A stretch of DNA of 64,000 bases, taken from NCBI RefSeq assembly GCF_003385955.1, contig NZ_QRDW01000001.1, positions 434,001 to 498,000 on the forward strand, given 5' to 3'. The position numbers were made by a program, and so were the translations under genes. Each line of letters starts with the position of its first letter. Position 1 is the stretch's first letter. The notes beneath the pieces are model-generated. The model had not been told where the DNA came from. It did no database searches and saw only the letters and a list, made by a program, of their open reading frames with translations. This stretch comes from Aestuariispira insulae. Its GTDB lineage: Bacteria > Pseudomonadota > Alphaproteobacteria > UBA8366 > Aestuariispiraceae. Positions 36,321-45,215 of the stretch are shown here, piece by piece.

Positions 36321-37403
36321 TCAGGCCGTGACGAATAGCCGGGCCACATAGGCCGTCACCGGATCGTTCAACCGACCCGCCAGACCTTCGGGATAGCCAA
36401 GGTCGGCCAGCGGCACCGGATCGATCAATTCCGTCAGCATCGGAGTTGCCGCAAACTCCATCTGCAACAGAAACCGATCCTGATCAACGGGCATCTCGCC
36501 CTTATGGATGCCAGCAGTATTCGTAATAAAACTGTCCCCGGCCTTGCCTGTCAGACGAACCCCCGCATTTCCAAAGGCCTTTTCCACATCCTCATCCGTC
36601 TTCCGCACGGATTTCAGATACCAGTCCATGAAATCCTTTGGCCCCTCCGGCCAATGATCTCGAGCGTTTCGGACCAGGGCAGCACGATGGCTCCCTTCCA
36701 CATAAACATGAGGCCCCGCCCCCTCTCCGGCATCACTCAGATAGACAAAAAGCTTACAAAAACGGTAGTCATCCAGGTCAAAGTGAAAAAACTGGGCGCG
36801 TTTCGGTGCCGGCAAGCCCGCATGGGAACGCCAGCAGGACAGGTTAATCAAGGTGGGCAACACACCGAGATGCGCCTGGATCAGGGCAATGGTTTCCGGC
36901 CTTGTAGCGATCTCGAGCACGTCGGGACAGGCCAGGATATCCGCGCGCTCATAACGCGCCACATTGTGACGGAGGGCCTCTTCATTCGATACCGGATGCC
37001 AGATTTCATCCGACTGCATCACGTGAAGAGCCTTCTTTTCGAAATGATCATTCAGCCGCCGGATCACAGATGAGGCCACAGGGGGCATCGGACAATGTCC
37101 CAACTGGTCAAGCACCTGCAATTTTTCGCGCCAATCCCGCTCAAGACGGGCCTCACACGGCGCAATTCGATCCACATATTGCCGGAATGCCCGGGATAGC
37201 ATGATATTCAACTCGTCATTCAAGACACCGTGAATCACACCGATGGCGTTATAGTTGAACTCCACACTGGTATCGTAATCCGCCATTTGTTCAGGTGTGA
37301 GTCGGAAGACTGAACGGAGAGGGGCAAATTCCGGCTCGTTCCCCAGGAATTCTTGGAATCCCCTGTACCAGTCAGACGCCAGCGTTGTTGCAATGGCCAC
37401 CAA
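36321..37403 (-). CDS. Putative Fe(II)/2-oxoglutarate-dependent oxygenase (PhyH-like)
   Basis: A 360-residue soluble protein. The second half has the metal-binding pattern of phytanoyl-CoA dioxygenase-like enzymes: FFHFDLDDYRF with His207 and Asp209, then His300 (GIHKG) and Arg310 for 2-oxoglutarate. PHVYVEGSHR between them fits the double-stranded beta helix. The first 150 residues are helical and unassigned. The start codon appears to be TTG 37403 (AAGGA upstream) or GTG 37400. It lies on the same strand between the NadQ-like regulator and the nadA promoter. The substrate is unknown; a link to NAD metabolism is only positional. Confidence 0.7.
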   Translation of the reverse strand: MVAIATTLASDWYRGFQEFLGNEPEFAPLRSVFRLTPEQMADYDTSVEFNYNAIGVIHGVLNDELNIMLSRAFRQYVDRIAPCEARLERDWREKLQVLDQLGHCPMPPVASSVIRRLNDHFEKKALHVMQSDEIWHPVSNEEALRHNVARYERADILACPDVLEIATRPETIALIQAHLGVLPTLINLSCWRSHAGLPAPKRAQFFHFDLDDYRFCKLFVYLSDAGEGAGPHVYVEGSHRAALVRNARDHWPEGPKDFMDWYLKSVRKTDEDVEKAFGNAGVRLTGKAGDSFITNTAGIHKGEMPVDQDRFLLQMEFAATPMLTELIDPVPLADLGYPEGLAGRLNDPVTAYVARLFVTA

Positions 37404-37484
37404 GATCCAATTTCCTTTTCTTTGCTGCCAAGCATTTGAAAAAGATTAAAACATGCCCTGGAAAATTTGCAAATTCCACGCGGT

Positions 37485-38441
37485 CTAAAGCGACAGTTTC
37501 ACGCCCGGCCGTACCCGTTCGCGCTGTACATCCGCTCGGAAACGGAACAGTTTCGCGGGCCGGCCCCGCCCTTCCTGAAACATGCCCCCGGTTTCCTCCA
37601 CCAGGCCTTGCGCCTCAATCAAACGCCGGAAATTCTGCTTGTGCAGCCCCTTGCCGGAGAGCGCCTCCACACAAAGCTGTAACTGGTAGAGGGTAAATTC
37701 CTCTTCCAGCAGCTCGAATACCACCGGCCTGAATTTAATCTTACCGCGTAACCGGCCAATGGCCGTGGCCAGGATCCGGCGATGGTCATGGACCATGCTT
37801 GCCCCCATCCGACGCACATGATCGGGAATGTCACGCGCCATACCCGCATCCCGATAAGCTTCTGCCACCAAATTGGCTTCATACAGGATTTCATAGCGAT
37901 CCAGGACCCGGTCATTATCCCAAACGCCGCCATCCAAGCCATAAACCGAAAGGATACGCGCTTCACGCTTGTCACGAAGCGCCCGTGTTTCGGCTGAGGC
38001 CACCCAGGCACGCAGAGCCGGATAGATTCGCTCCTCCAGGATTGCAGGTTCCCCTTCGCGCCAGTCTTCCCAAGGCAGATAGTCATACCAGGTGGGAAAA
38101 CGGATTTTCTCGCTACAATTGCCCAGCGGCCGACTTAGCGCCAGATATCCGACCGAAAGCACACGTCCACCCTCGGTAAAAGAGGTTTTGTAACGATCCC
38201 GATCGCCAAAGGTATAAAGCTGTTCCACATAGCCCAGCGGATGCTGGGTCAGGTCATGCACCCAAGTGCGAAGCCCCTCTTCCAGGGTCCGGTGTTTTTC
38301 AACATCCAGCGGTCCAAATGGCAGGCCGTAGTCAGGCTCAGACGCAATATCGGCAAATTGGCGCACGATCATGACCCGGGGCTCGTTCTCCTCCAGGGTC
38401 ACCACGACCACATTTAGACCGACAATTACTTGGCTCGCCAC
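37485..38441 (-). CDS. nadQ: NAD biosynthesis transcriptional regulator (NadQ, Nudix-related, COG4111 type)
   Basis: A 318-residue cytoplasmic DNA-binding protein. The first 150 residues follow a Nudix fold, but the catalytic REUxEExGU box is lost (the matching place reads LRTWVHDLT), so it should sense a nucleotide rather than hydrolyse it. The C-terminal part (about 225-310), with KIKFRPVVFELL, FTLYQLQLCVEALSGKGLHK, NFRRLIEAQGLVEETG and GRPAKLFRF, is the winged helix typical of NrtR/NadQ regulators. Alphaproteobacterial members are reported as regulators of nadABC, and the operon lies 2.3 kb away with a palindrome on its promoter. The start is GTG 38441. Confidence 0.85.
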   Translation of the reverse strand: MASQVIVGLNVVVVTLEENEPRVMIVRQFADIASEPDYGLPFGPLDVEKHRTLEEGLRTWVHDLTQHPLGYVEQLYTFGDRDRYKTSFTEGGRVLSVGYLALSRPLGNCSEKIRFPTWYDYLPWEDWREGEPAILEERIYPALRAWVASAETRALRDKREARILSVYGLDGGVWDNDRVLDRYEILYEANLVAEAYRDAGMARDIPDHVRRMGASMVHDHRRILATAIGRLRGKIKFRPVVFELLEEEFTLYQLQLCVEALSGKGLHKQNFRRLIEAQGLVEETGGMFQEGRGRPAKLFRFRADVQRERVRPGVKLSL

Positions 38442-38518
38442 TGTTCATGCTTCATGAGATTATCAGGCCGGATAATTAGATTTCTCTCCGGTTGCCTGTC
38501 AAGCATACAGCAATCGGG

Positions 38519-39748
38519 TCAGGCTGCACGATGTTTCCGGATAAATTCTCCGATTTGCGGCTTGATCTGCTCACGCCAGCGGCGCCCATTGAAAATGCCG
38601 TAATGACCGACATTTTCCTGCACAATATTCTTATGCTTTGCCTTGGGAAGGCCGGTACACATATCGTGCGCGGCATAAGTTTGGCCCGGCGCGGAGATAT
38701 CATCAAGTGCCCCTTCCACGGTGAGCAAAGCGGTTTTCGTGATCGCGGACGGGTCAACCGTCTCTCCACGCCATTTAAACAACCCGCGCGGCAAAGTGCG
38801 TTCCTTGAAGATCTCGCGGATAGTATCCAGGTAAAATTCAGCAGGCGTATCCATCACCGCCAGATATTCGTCATAAAACTTGCGATGGGCCGCCGCGGAT
38901 TCACCATCCCCCTCAATGAGATGATTGAACATCTTCATATGGGCGCTGGTATGGCGTGCCGGATTCATTGACAAGAACGCTCGCAATTGCAGGAAACCCG
39001 GGTAAACGCGGCGATTGGCCCCGGGGAACCGGCCCGGCACCAAGTGAACACAATGCTGTTCAAACCAGCTCATGGTGCGGTTTTCAGCCAATTGGGTCAC
39101 AACGGTCGCTTCCGCTGCGGGGTCAATCGGCCCGCCCATCAGGGTCATGGTGCTCGGCTGCGCCGGATCATCATGCTGGGCCAGGAGGCTGACCGCCGCC
39201 AGGGTAACCGGGGCCGGCTGGCAAACCGCCATGACATTCAGGTCCGGCGCAAGGAACCTCATGAAATCAAGCAGATAATCTATGTAATCATCCAGACTGA
39301 AATGCCCATCCTCAACCGGCACCAGAGCCGCATCAATCCAATCGGTGACATAAACCTCATGGTCTTGGATCAGCGCCTGGACCGTACCGCGCAGCAACGT
39401 GGCAAAATGGCCGGACATGGGGGCCACCAGCAGGATCTTGGGATCATTCCGCTTTTCCGCCCCAATGCGTTTGAAATGGATTAATTCGCAAAACGGCCGG
39501 CTGCGTACAACATGGCGCTCGACCGGATATTCCTCGTCATCTACGACGGTGAAATCAATGCCCCAAGCGGGTTTGGTTCGCTCCCGCATCACACTTTCCA
39601 AAACATCCGACCCGGCCGCCATCGCACGCCCCCAAGGGGTATAAGCCCAAGGATTCCATGGGTTTGTGAAAGACATTCGTGTGGTTTCCGCCAACAACCG
39701 AAATGGCGATAAGGCCTGGGTCTTGGCATCATAAAGGCTATAGAGCAC
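38519..39748 (-). CDS. phaZ: Intracellular polyhydroxyalkanoate depolymerase
   Basis: A 409-residue alpha/beta-hydrolase-type enzyme that mobilises stored polyhydroxybutyrate granules. The N-terminal MLYSLYDAKTQALSPFRLLA, the lipase-box-like AVCQPAPVTLAA with the catalytic Cys (about residue 176), the Asp in GALDDISAP and His in GHYGIFNGRRWR match the PhaZa1/PhaZd-type family. It has no signal peptide, as expected for an intracellular enzyme. It implies that the organism makes PHB. Confidence 0.93.
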   Translation of the reverse strand: MLYSLYDAKTQALSPFRLLAETTRMSFTNPWNPWAYTPWGRAMAAGSDVLESVMRERTKPAWGIDFTVVDDEEYPVERHVVRSRPFCELIHFKRIGAEKRNDPKILLVAPMSGHFATLLRGTVQALIQDHEVYVTDWIDAALVPVEDGHFSLDDYIDYLLDFMRFLAPDLNVMAVCQPAPVTLAAVSLLAQHDDPAQPSTMTLMGGPIDPAAEATVVTQLAENRTMSWFEQHCVHLVPGRFPGANRRVYPGFLQLRAFLSMNPARHTSAHMKMFNHLIEGDGESAAAHRKFYDEYLAVMDTPAEFYLDTIREIFKERTLPRGLFKWRGETVDPSAITKTALLTVEGALDDISAPGQTYAAHDMCTGLPKAKHKNIVQENVGHYGIFNGRRWREQIKPQIGEFIRKHRAA

Positions 39749-39886
39749 CGCGCCCTCTCATGATCTGTTTTGAAGGATTTCTGTGATCCGGTGTCCCATC
39801 ATAGCCGATTCCCATCCCGCACCGCAACAACACGTTTTCGCGACGCAACATCAATGGTTTAGGCCCGAATTATTAGCAACCCCATC

Positions 39887-39906
39887 TATTTAAGGCTTAT
39901 TTAAGG
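39887..39906 (+). repeat. Short direct repeat upstream of the chemoreceptor gene
   Basis: TATTTAAGG occurs at 39887-39895 and again at 39898-39906, an 11-base period, close to one helix turn. It lies 80-100 bases before the chemoreceptor ATG, in an otherwise plain 235-base gap. It could be a tandem activator site or part of the promoter. Confidence 0.5.
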
Positions 39907-39983
39907 AATGGAAAGCAATATTGGATTGTAGAAATTCACTCATCATCAGCGAGCAGGCCGATGTGCCTGCCAGGTATATTGCT

Positions 39984-41936
39984 ATGAGAAACCTACGCAT
40001 CAAATCTCAAATCCTGCTGATCAGCATAACCGCCCTGATCGGCTTTATCCTCATTTGCCTGATTTATTTTGCCAATCAGGCTCATATCTCCAGTCTTGAG
40101 GAGAAGCTGCAATCCGTGACCAAGCAGCAGGAATTAAACCAGTCTGCTCGATATGGGTTTTTAAACGCCCGGCGCCGGGAAAAGGATTTTTTGATCCGAC
40201 TGGATAGCAAATACCTGGACCAGCATGCCCAGACCGTTGCCAGCATCCGCACCGACCTATCCGAATTGCGGGCGTTTCATGCCAACGACGACATTGGTGG
40301 CATCATCGACCAGTTGCAGGGGAAATTCTCAGCCTATGTCACACAATTTGATAAGGTTTCACAATCCTGGCTCGCGATCGGCCTGACTGAGAAAGAAGGG
40401 TTGCGTGGCAGCCTGCGTTCGGCGGTTCACGGCGTTGAGGAAAAGCTGAAAGCGGAAAACAATCCGGAACTGATGGTTTTAATGCTGATGATGCGTCGGC
40501 ATGAAAAAGACTTCATCATCCGCCTGGATGAAAAATATGTTGGTCGCATGACGGACCGCCGCGCTGAGTTTGAAACCGCGCTGGCCGGATCCGGCATTGC
40601 GCAAGGGGCTCAAACCGAAATCCTGTCCTTGATGGCGGCTTATCACAGAGATTTCAAAGCGCTTGCCGTTGCCCGATTGAACCTTGTTGAGGATATTTCG
40701 GTTTTGAGCGCTATCTTTGCCGAAACAGAACCCCTGACCGAAGAATTAAACACCATCATGTTGAACCAGCTGATGGACACCCGGGTCAGCATTGCAGCGG
40801 CCAAAAACCTTGCCAGCATTCTGATGATCGCAACCATTATCATCATATCCGCCCTGGCATTTGGCCTGGCGCTGTTTATCGGCCGTCAGATCACTCTGCC
40901 GATCAACAGGATGAGCAGTGCCATGTCGGATCTGGCTGGCGGCAGCCGAAATGTGGAAATCTCCGATACCGAGCGCAAAAACGAAATTGGCATGATGGCG
41001 CAGGCATTGCGATATTTCCAAGACAAGCTGATCGAATCCGACCAGATGGCCGCAGAACAGAAACGGGCTCAGGAGGCCCGGGAAGAGCGCGTCCGTATGG
41101 TTGAGAAGCTAACCCACGATTTTGATGAGGCAATCAGCGTCACCCTGAAAACAGTGCGTTCCCAGGTGGAAGAGATGAACGAAACGGCGGTGACCATGTC
41201 CAACACCGCCAATGAGGCGGATGAAAAGGCGGAGAATGTCTCCAGCATTTCCAACCGCACCTCCAGCAATGTGCAGACCGTGGCCGCCGCGACCGAGGAG
41301 TTATCCTCCTCTATCGGCGAGATCAGCAGCCAGGTTTCCAAAGCGTCCCAGGTTGCGGGTAATGCCGTGAGCCAGGCCCGCGACACAACGATCCGCATGC
41401 GGGAATTGGAAGAGGCATCGCGGAAAATCGGCGATGTCCTGGCCATGATCACGGAAATTGCCGACCAAACCAACCTGCTTGCGCTTAATGCCACTATCGA
41501 GGCGGCGCGCGCTGGCGAAGCGGGCAAGGGCTTTGCGGTCGTGGCATCAGAGGTAAAAAGCCTGGCCCAGCAGACAGCCAAGGCGACCGAAGAAATCGGA
41601 TTGCAGATCTCCAATATCCAGACCGAAACCAAGGATGCCGTTACCGCCATCGATACCATCAGCAAAGTGATTGATGAGATTGACCAAATATCCAGCGGCA
41701 TCGCCGCAGCGGTTGAAGAACAGATGGCCGCAACGAAGGAAATTGCCCGCAATATTGAAGAGGCATCCCGCGGCACACAGGAAGTCACCGATAACATCCG
41801 TGATGTCTCCAGCGCCGCCAGTGATACCGGTGATGCCTCGCACAAAGTCAAGGAATCCGCAGGAGAGATGGCGCTTCAGACCGACAGGTTGCGCGAGGAT
41901 GTGGAAAAATTCATTGCCGATATCAAAGTAGCCTAA
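39984..41936 (+). CDS. Methyl-accepting chemotaxis protein with helical bimodular sensor
   Basis: A 650-residue chemoreceptor. One membrane helix (about 9-30) is followed by a large periplasmic helical domain holding two related segments, [15 protein letters not shown] (about 63) and [15 protein letters not shown] (about 172), the mark of helical bimodular (HBM) sensors. A second membrane helix (about 265-292) and HAMP domain follow, then the cytoplasmic coiled-coil with the highly conserved tip [29 protein letters not shown] receptors of other bacteria sense organic acids. I use ATG 39984 rather than TTG 39921 because the membrane helix follows it directly. No other che gene is near. Confidence 0.92.
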   Translation: MRNLRIKSQILLISITALIGFILICLIYFANQAHISSLEEKLQSVTKQQELNQSARYGFLNARRREKDFLIRLDSKYLDQHAQTVASIRTDLSELRAFHANDDIGGIIDQLQGKFSAYVTQFDKVSQSWLAIGLTEKEGLRGSLRSAVHGVEEKLKAENNPELMVLMLMMRRHEKDFIIRLDEKYVGRMTDRRAEFETALAGSGIAQGAQTEILSLMAAYHRDFKALAVARLNLVEDISVLSAIFAETEPLTEELNTIMLNQLMDTRVSIAAAKNLASILMIATIIIISALAFGLALFIGRQITLPINRMSSAMSDLAGGSRNVEISDTERKNEIGMMAQALRYFQDKLIESDQMAAEQKRAQEAREERVRMVEKLTHDFDEAISVTLKTVRSQVEEMNETAVTMSNTANEADEKAENVSSISNRTSSNVQTVAAATEELSSSIGEISSQVSKASQVAGNAVSQARDTTIRMRELEEASRKIGDVLAMITEIADQTNLLALNATIEAARAGEAGKGFAVVASEVKSLAQQTAKATEEIGLQISNIQTETKDAVTAIDTISKVIDEIDQISSGIAAAVEEQMAATKEIARNIEEASRGTQEVTDNIRDVSSAASDTGDASHKVKESAGEMALQTDRLREDVEKFIADIKVA

Positions 41937-42015
41937 AACGCTGACCGGCGCTGATTAATCATCATGCCGCATTGACAAAAGGCCTACCTTCCCCCATTGC
42001 TCAAATCACATTAAT

Positions 42016-42033
42016 TGGATGTTGAACCATCCA
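42016..42033. promoter_or_regulatory. Inverted repeat before the MFS gene
   Basis: TGGATG and CATCCA are perfect 6-bp arms with a 6-base centre (TTGAAC), 27 bases before the GTG start. Candidate operator; regulator unknown. Confidence 0.35.
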
Positions 42034-42059
42034 TGTGAGCGAAGGGGGGAAGACAAGCC

Positions 42060-43307
42060 GTGACCAGTACCAATCAGACATCAGGATCCATACTTGGCAG
42101 CACCAATCCCGGTGAGACCATGCCAGGCATGAAAAAGAATGTCGCCCTGCTGACCGGCAGCCTAGCGCTTTCCATGACCGGCAATGTCCTGATCGTTGCC
42201 ATCGCCGCTCTTGCCGGCAAAACCCTGGATCCGGATGGCATTTGGTGGACCTTGCCACTCACCATGCAATTTGTCGGCATGATGCTCTCCACCATCCCGG
42301 CCAATTTATTGATGAAACGAATCGGCCGCCGCTGGGGTTTTACCATCGGCCAGTGTTTCGGAATGGCCGGCGGCCTGCTGTCTTGCTATACGATCATTGA
42401 ACAGGATTTTATCCTGTTCAGCGCCAGCGGTCTTCTGATCGGTGTCCATGCAGCCTTCTGGAATTACATGCGCTTTGCAGCGGCGGATGTTTCCACCCCT
42501 GCCTTTCGCAGCCGGGCCATCTCCTATGTGATGGCGGGTGGTGTAGTCGCCGCTATTCTGGGGCCCGAGCTTTCGAAACATACCTATCAACTGTTGGCAC
42601 CGGCCTCGTTTGCCGGTTGTTATCTGGCCATTGCCGTTTTATGCGCGATCACCATCGTGATCATTCAGTTCCAGACTTTCCCGCCGAAACCGAAAAAAAC
42701 GGCTGAGCAGCCAGAGGGCCGGAGCATGCTTGAGATTGCCCGCCAGCCCCTGTTCATCATCGCGGTTCTGTCCGCCATGATCGGTTATGGGGCCATGAAC
42801 CTGGTCATGACCGCAACTCCGCTGGCCATGCAGGCCTGCGGCTTCCTGCCCAATGATTCCAGCTTTGTTATCCAATGGCATGCGCTCGGCATGTTCGCAC
42901 CCAGCTTTTTCACCGGCCACCTGATCCGGAAATTTGGCAATATCACGATTATTTCCGTTGGTGTCTTTTGCATGTTCCTGACCCTTGCGATCAATCTTTC
43001 AGGGATCGAAATGGGCCATTTCCTGAGCGCCCTCATTCTGCTGGGGCTTGGCTGGAACTTCATGTTCATCGGCGGCACCACCCTGCTGACCAATTGTTAT
43101 CACCCTGAAGAACAGCATAAGGTTCAGGGCTTCAACGATTTCCTGGTCTTTGGCACCATGATCCTGACCAGCCTGTCCGCCGGCCTGTTGCAAAGCCTGG
43201 TGGGATGGACCTCGGTCAATTTGAGCGTCGCCCTTCCCCTGCTGATTGTGACGGTTGCCATCGTCTGGCTGAAACTGAACCGGCATACGGGTCAACAGCC
43301 CGCCTGA
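42060..43307 (+). CDS. Major facilitator superfamily transporter
   Basis: A 415-residue inner-membrane protein with about 12 hydrophobic helices in two halves and the typical loop MKRIGRRWGFTIGQ after helix 2. No signature points to a substrate; relatives include sugar and drug exporters. The start is GTG 42060, with AAGGGGGG about 10 bases upstream. A hairpin terminator follows its stop. Confidence 0.85.
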   Translation: MTSTNQTSGSILGSTNPGETMPGMKKNVALLTGSLALSMTGNVLIVAIAALAGKTLDPDGIWWTLPLTMQFVGMMLSTIPANLLMKRIGRRWGFTIGQCFGMAGGLLSCYTIIEQDFILFSASGLLIGVHAAFWNYMRFAAADVSTPAFRSRAISYVMAGGVVAAILGPELSKHTYQLLAPASFAGCYLAIAVLCAITIVIIQFQTFPPKPKKTAEQPEGRSMLEIARQPLFIIAVLSAMIGYGAMNLVMTATPLAMQACGFLPNDSSFVIQWHALGMFAPSFFTGHLIRKFGNITIISVGVFCMFLTLAINLSGIEMGHFLSALILLGLGWNFMFIGGTTLLTNCYHPEEQHKVQGFNDFLVFGTMILTSLSAGLLQSLVGWTSVNLSVALPLLIVTVAIVWLKLNRHTGQQPA

Positions 43308-43326
43308 TTTGACTCATCTCAATGGC

Positions 43327-43365
43327 AGGCCGATCAATACAGGTTACTGATCGGCCTTCCTTATT
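43327..43365 (+). terminator. Hairpin terminator after the MFS gene
   Basis: AGGCCGATCA (43327-43336) pairs with TGATCGGCCT (43348-43357), and a T-rich stretch (TCCTTATTT) follows. It lies 20 bases after the MFS stop. Confidence 0.8.
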
Positions 43366-43392
43366 TCCGCCCCATCAGCGAGAGCCCTTCAA

Positions 43393-43902
43393 ATGCCCCA
43401 TCCAAAATCCTGGTTTTCGGACAAGATAAAAAGACGGGAGAGCTCCAAGCACGGGTTCGGCCAGTTTGCTTTAGAACCTATTGAAGAAGGTGAAGTCCTG
43501 TTGGTCAAAGGCGGGCATATATTTGGGCGGGACACATTAAAACGGCTGGAGAAACTGCTGGGGCCGACCGAGTTCCAGATCGCCGATGATCTTTTCATCG
43601 GCCCCATGTCCACAACCGAACGCGAAGACTGCATGATGTATCTCAATCACAGCTGTGATCCCAATTGCGGGATCATGGGCCAGATTGTGGTGGTTGCCAT
43701 GCGCGATATCGCACCAGGCGAGGAAATCTCCATCGATTATGCCATGACCGATGATGACGATTATGAAATGCCCTGTAACTGCGGGAAGGCTCGCTGCCGG
43801 GGCACGATCACTGGAAAAGACTGGCAACGTCCGGATCTGCATAACCGATATGCCGGGTATTTTTCCGCTTATCTGGATGTGAAGATCTCGGGCCGGATCT
43901 AA
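43393..43902 (+). CDS. SET-domain protein (putative lysine methyltransferase)
   Basis: A compact 169-residue SET protein. The domain core is present: GFGQFALEPIEEGEVLL at the start, NHSCDPN (residues 85-91) for S-adenosylmethionine binding, IAPGEEISIDY with Tyr116, and a post-SET cysteine cluster CNCGKARCRGTITG (Cys128, 130, 135). This arrangement is eukaryote-like but small and seen in scattered bacteria. It probably methylates a lysine of some protein; the target is unknown. It stands alone after a terminator and converges on a drug-efflux gene with 9 bases between stops. Confidence 0.88.
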   Translation: MPHPKSWFSDKIKRRESSKHGFGQFALEPIEEGEVLLVKGGHIFGRDTLKRLEKLLGPTEFQIADDLFIGPMSTTEREDCMMYLNHSCDPNCGIMGQIVVVAMRDIAPGEEISIDYAMTDDDDYEMPCNCGKARCRGTITGKDWQRPDLHNRYAGYFSAYLDVKISGRI

Positions 43903-43911
43903 TCGGGGAAA

Positions 43912-45120
43912 TCAATCAGCGCTTGCCGCAGCCTCGTCCGCTTGCTGATTGACCGAACGGACATAGACCGCAGAAACCAATCCCAAGAGGGTCAGGAACA
44001 GCATCATGCCCAACAGGCCCAAAGCACCTGTTTCATGGGTCACGATCACGCCTGTGAAAGCGGTTAGCAAAGCACCGATGCCCACGGTCAGCGCCCCTGC
44101 CAGACCGGATGCACTGCCCGCCAGTTCCGGCCGGACCGACATGACACCCGCATTGCAGCTCGGCATGGTGATGCCATTGCCGATTCCCATGAACAAGGTC
44201 GCCCCGAACAGAGCCAGCGCGCTGCCCATTCCCAGGCTGAAAATCATCAGCCCGGACGCCAGGCCCGCAATCGCGACAAAGCGCCCGGCAATCATCAGGC
44301 TTGTCAATTCACAGCGCTTTGAAAACCGCCCGGATAAAAAGCTGCCAAAGGCAAATCCACCGGTGATCGACCCCAGATAAATCCCGACTTCGGCGGGGTT
44401 CAGCCCCAGCAAATCCACCGCCACCAGCGGTGCCCCCGCCAGAAAACCGTAGAAAGCTGCGGTACAACAGGCCATGCAAAGGGAATACCCCCAATACCGG
44501 CGTGACCGGAACAGATCGGGATAGCTTGAAAACTGCTGCAGGAAGGAGTTCGAGCGTTTCAAATGGGTTTCGCCAAGATCCCACCAGACCAAGGCGAAAA
44601 TAACCACGCCTAATCCTGAGAATAAATAAAAGCTGGCGCGCCAACCAAAAAACTCATCCAAAAAACCTCCCACCATCGGGGCCAGCATCGGGGCTATTGC
44701 CATCGCCATGGTCATGTATGCGATTCTGCCTCCAGCCTCTTGTGGCGGCAGCATGTCCCGGATCACAGCAAGGGAAAGAACCCACCCTGCAGCAATGACC
44801 CCTTGCAATAGCCTGAACAGCAGGAAGAGCATGAAATCATCGGTCATGGCGCAAATGATGGAGGCAGCACTATAGACCGATAGACAGAATAACAGCACCG
44901 GCCGTCGCCCGAAGCGGTCGGATACCGGTCCCATTACCAGCATCATCAAAGCGGTGACGGCCAGATAGCCCGCAATGGCAATCGCCATCAAACCGTATTC
45001 AACGGCAAAATCCGCAGCCATGTTGCTAAGCGAGGGCAAAAACAGGTTCAGGGTGAGAACGGATAATGCCGTCAACCCGATTAAGGTTATCATGCCGGGT
45101 GGACTGGCTGGCTGCCTCAT
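43912..45120 (-). CDS. MFS multidrug transporter, Bcr/CflA family
   Basis: A 402-residue 12-helix proton-coupled efflux protein. The motif VMGPVSDRFGRRPVLLFC after helix 2 and the A-x-x-P pattern APMLAPMVGGFLDEFFGWRASF are Bcr/CflA signatures. I start at ATG 45120, 7 bases after GGGGGGAG; the longer frame to 45192 would cross an inverted repeat. It lies downstream of the RND operon on the same strand but with its own ribosome site and a 12-bp inverted repeat upstream. Confidence 0.9.
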   Translation of the reverse strand: MRQPASPPGMITLIGLTALSVLTLNLFLPSLSNMAADFAVEYGLMAIAIAGYLAVTALMMLVMGPVSDRFGRRPVLLFCLSVYSAASIICAMTDDFMLFLLFRLLQGVIAAGWVLSLAVIRDMLPPQEAGGRIAYMTMAMAIAPMLAPMVGGFLDEFFGWRASFYLFSGLGVVIFALVWWDLGETHLKRSNSFLQQFSSYPDLFRSRRYWGYSLCMACCTAAFYGFLAGAPLVAVDLLGLNPAEVGIYLGSITGGFAFGSFLSGRFSKRCELTSLMIAGRFVAIAGLASGLMIFSLGMGSALALFGATLFMGIGNGITMPSCNAGVMSVRPELAGSASGLAGALTVGIGALLTAFTGVIVTHETGALGLLGMMLFLTLLGLVSAVYVRSVNQQADEAAASAD

Positions 45121-45146
45121 GTCACTCCCCCCTTTCCCAAATGAAT

Positions 45147-45187
45147 CCGGCCCAATGGGCATCACGTTAAGAGCGCCATTGGGCCGG
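45147..45187. promoter_or_regulatory. Perfect 12-bp inverted repeat between the RND operon and the MFS gene
   Basis: CCGGCCCAATGG (45147-45158) and CCATTGGGCCGG (45176-45187) are exact complements with a 17-base loop. No T run follows, so it is either an atypical terminator of the RND operon or a regulatory structure in the MFS leader. Confidence 0.55.
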
Positions 45188-45215
45188 GTCAATCAGTTAG
45201 AGAATAGCATTCATT

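Noticed and set aside
41069-41851. Minus-strand frame rich in Ser and Ala opposite the chemoreceptor
   Set aside because: It is the antisense of the coiled-coil signalling domain and has no ribosome site or known family.
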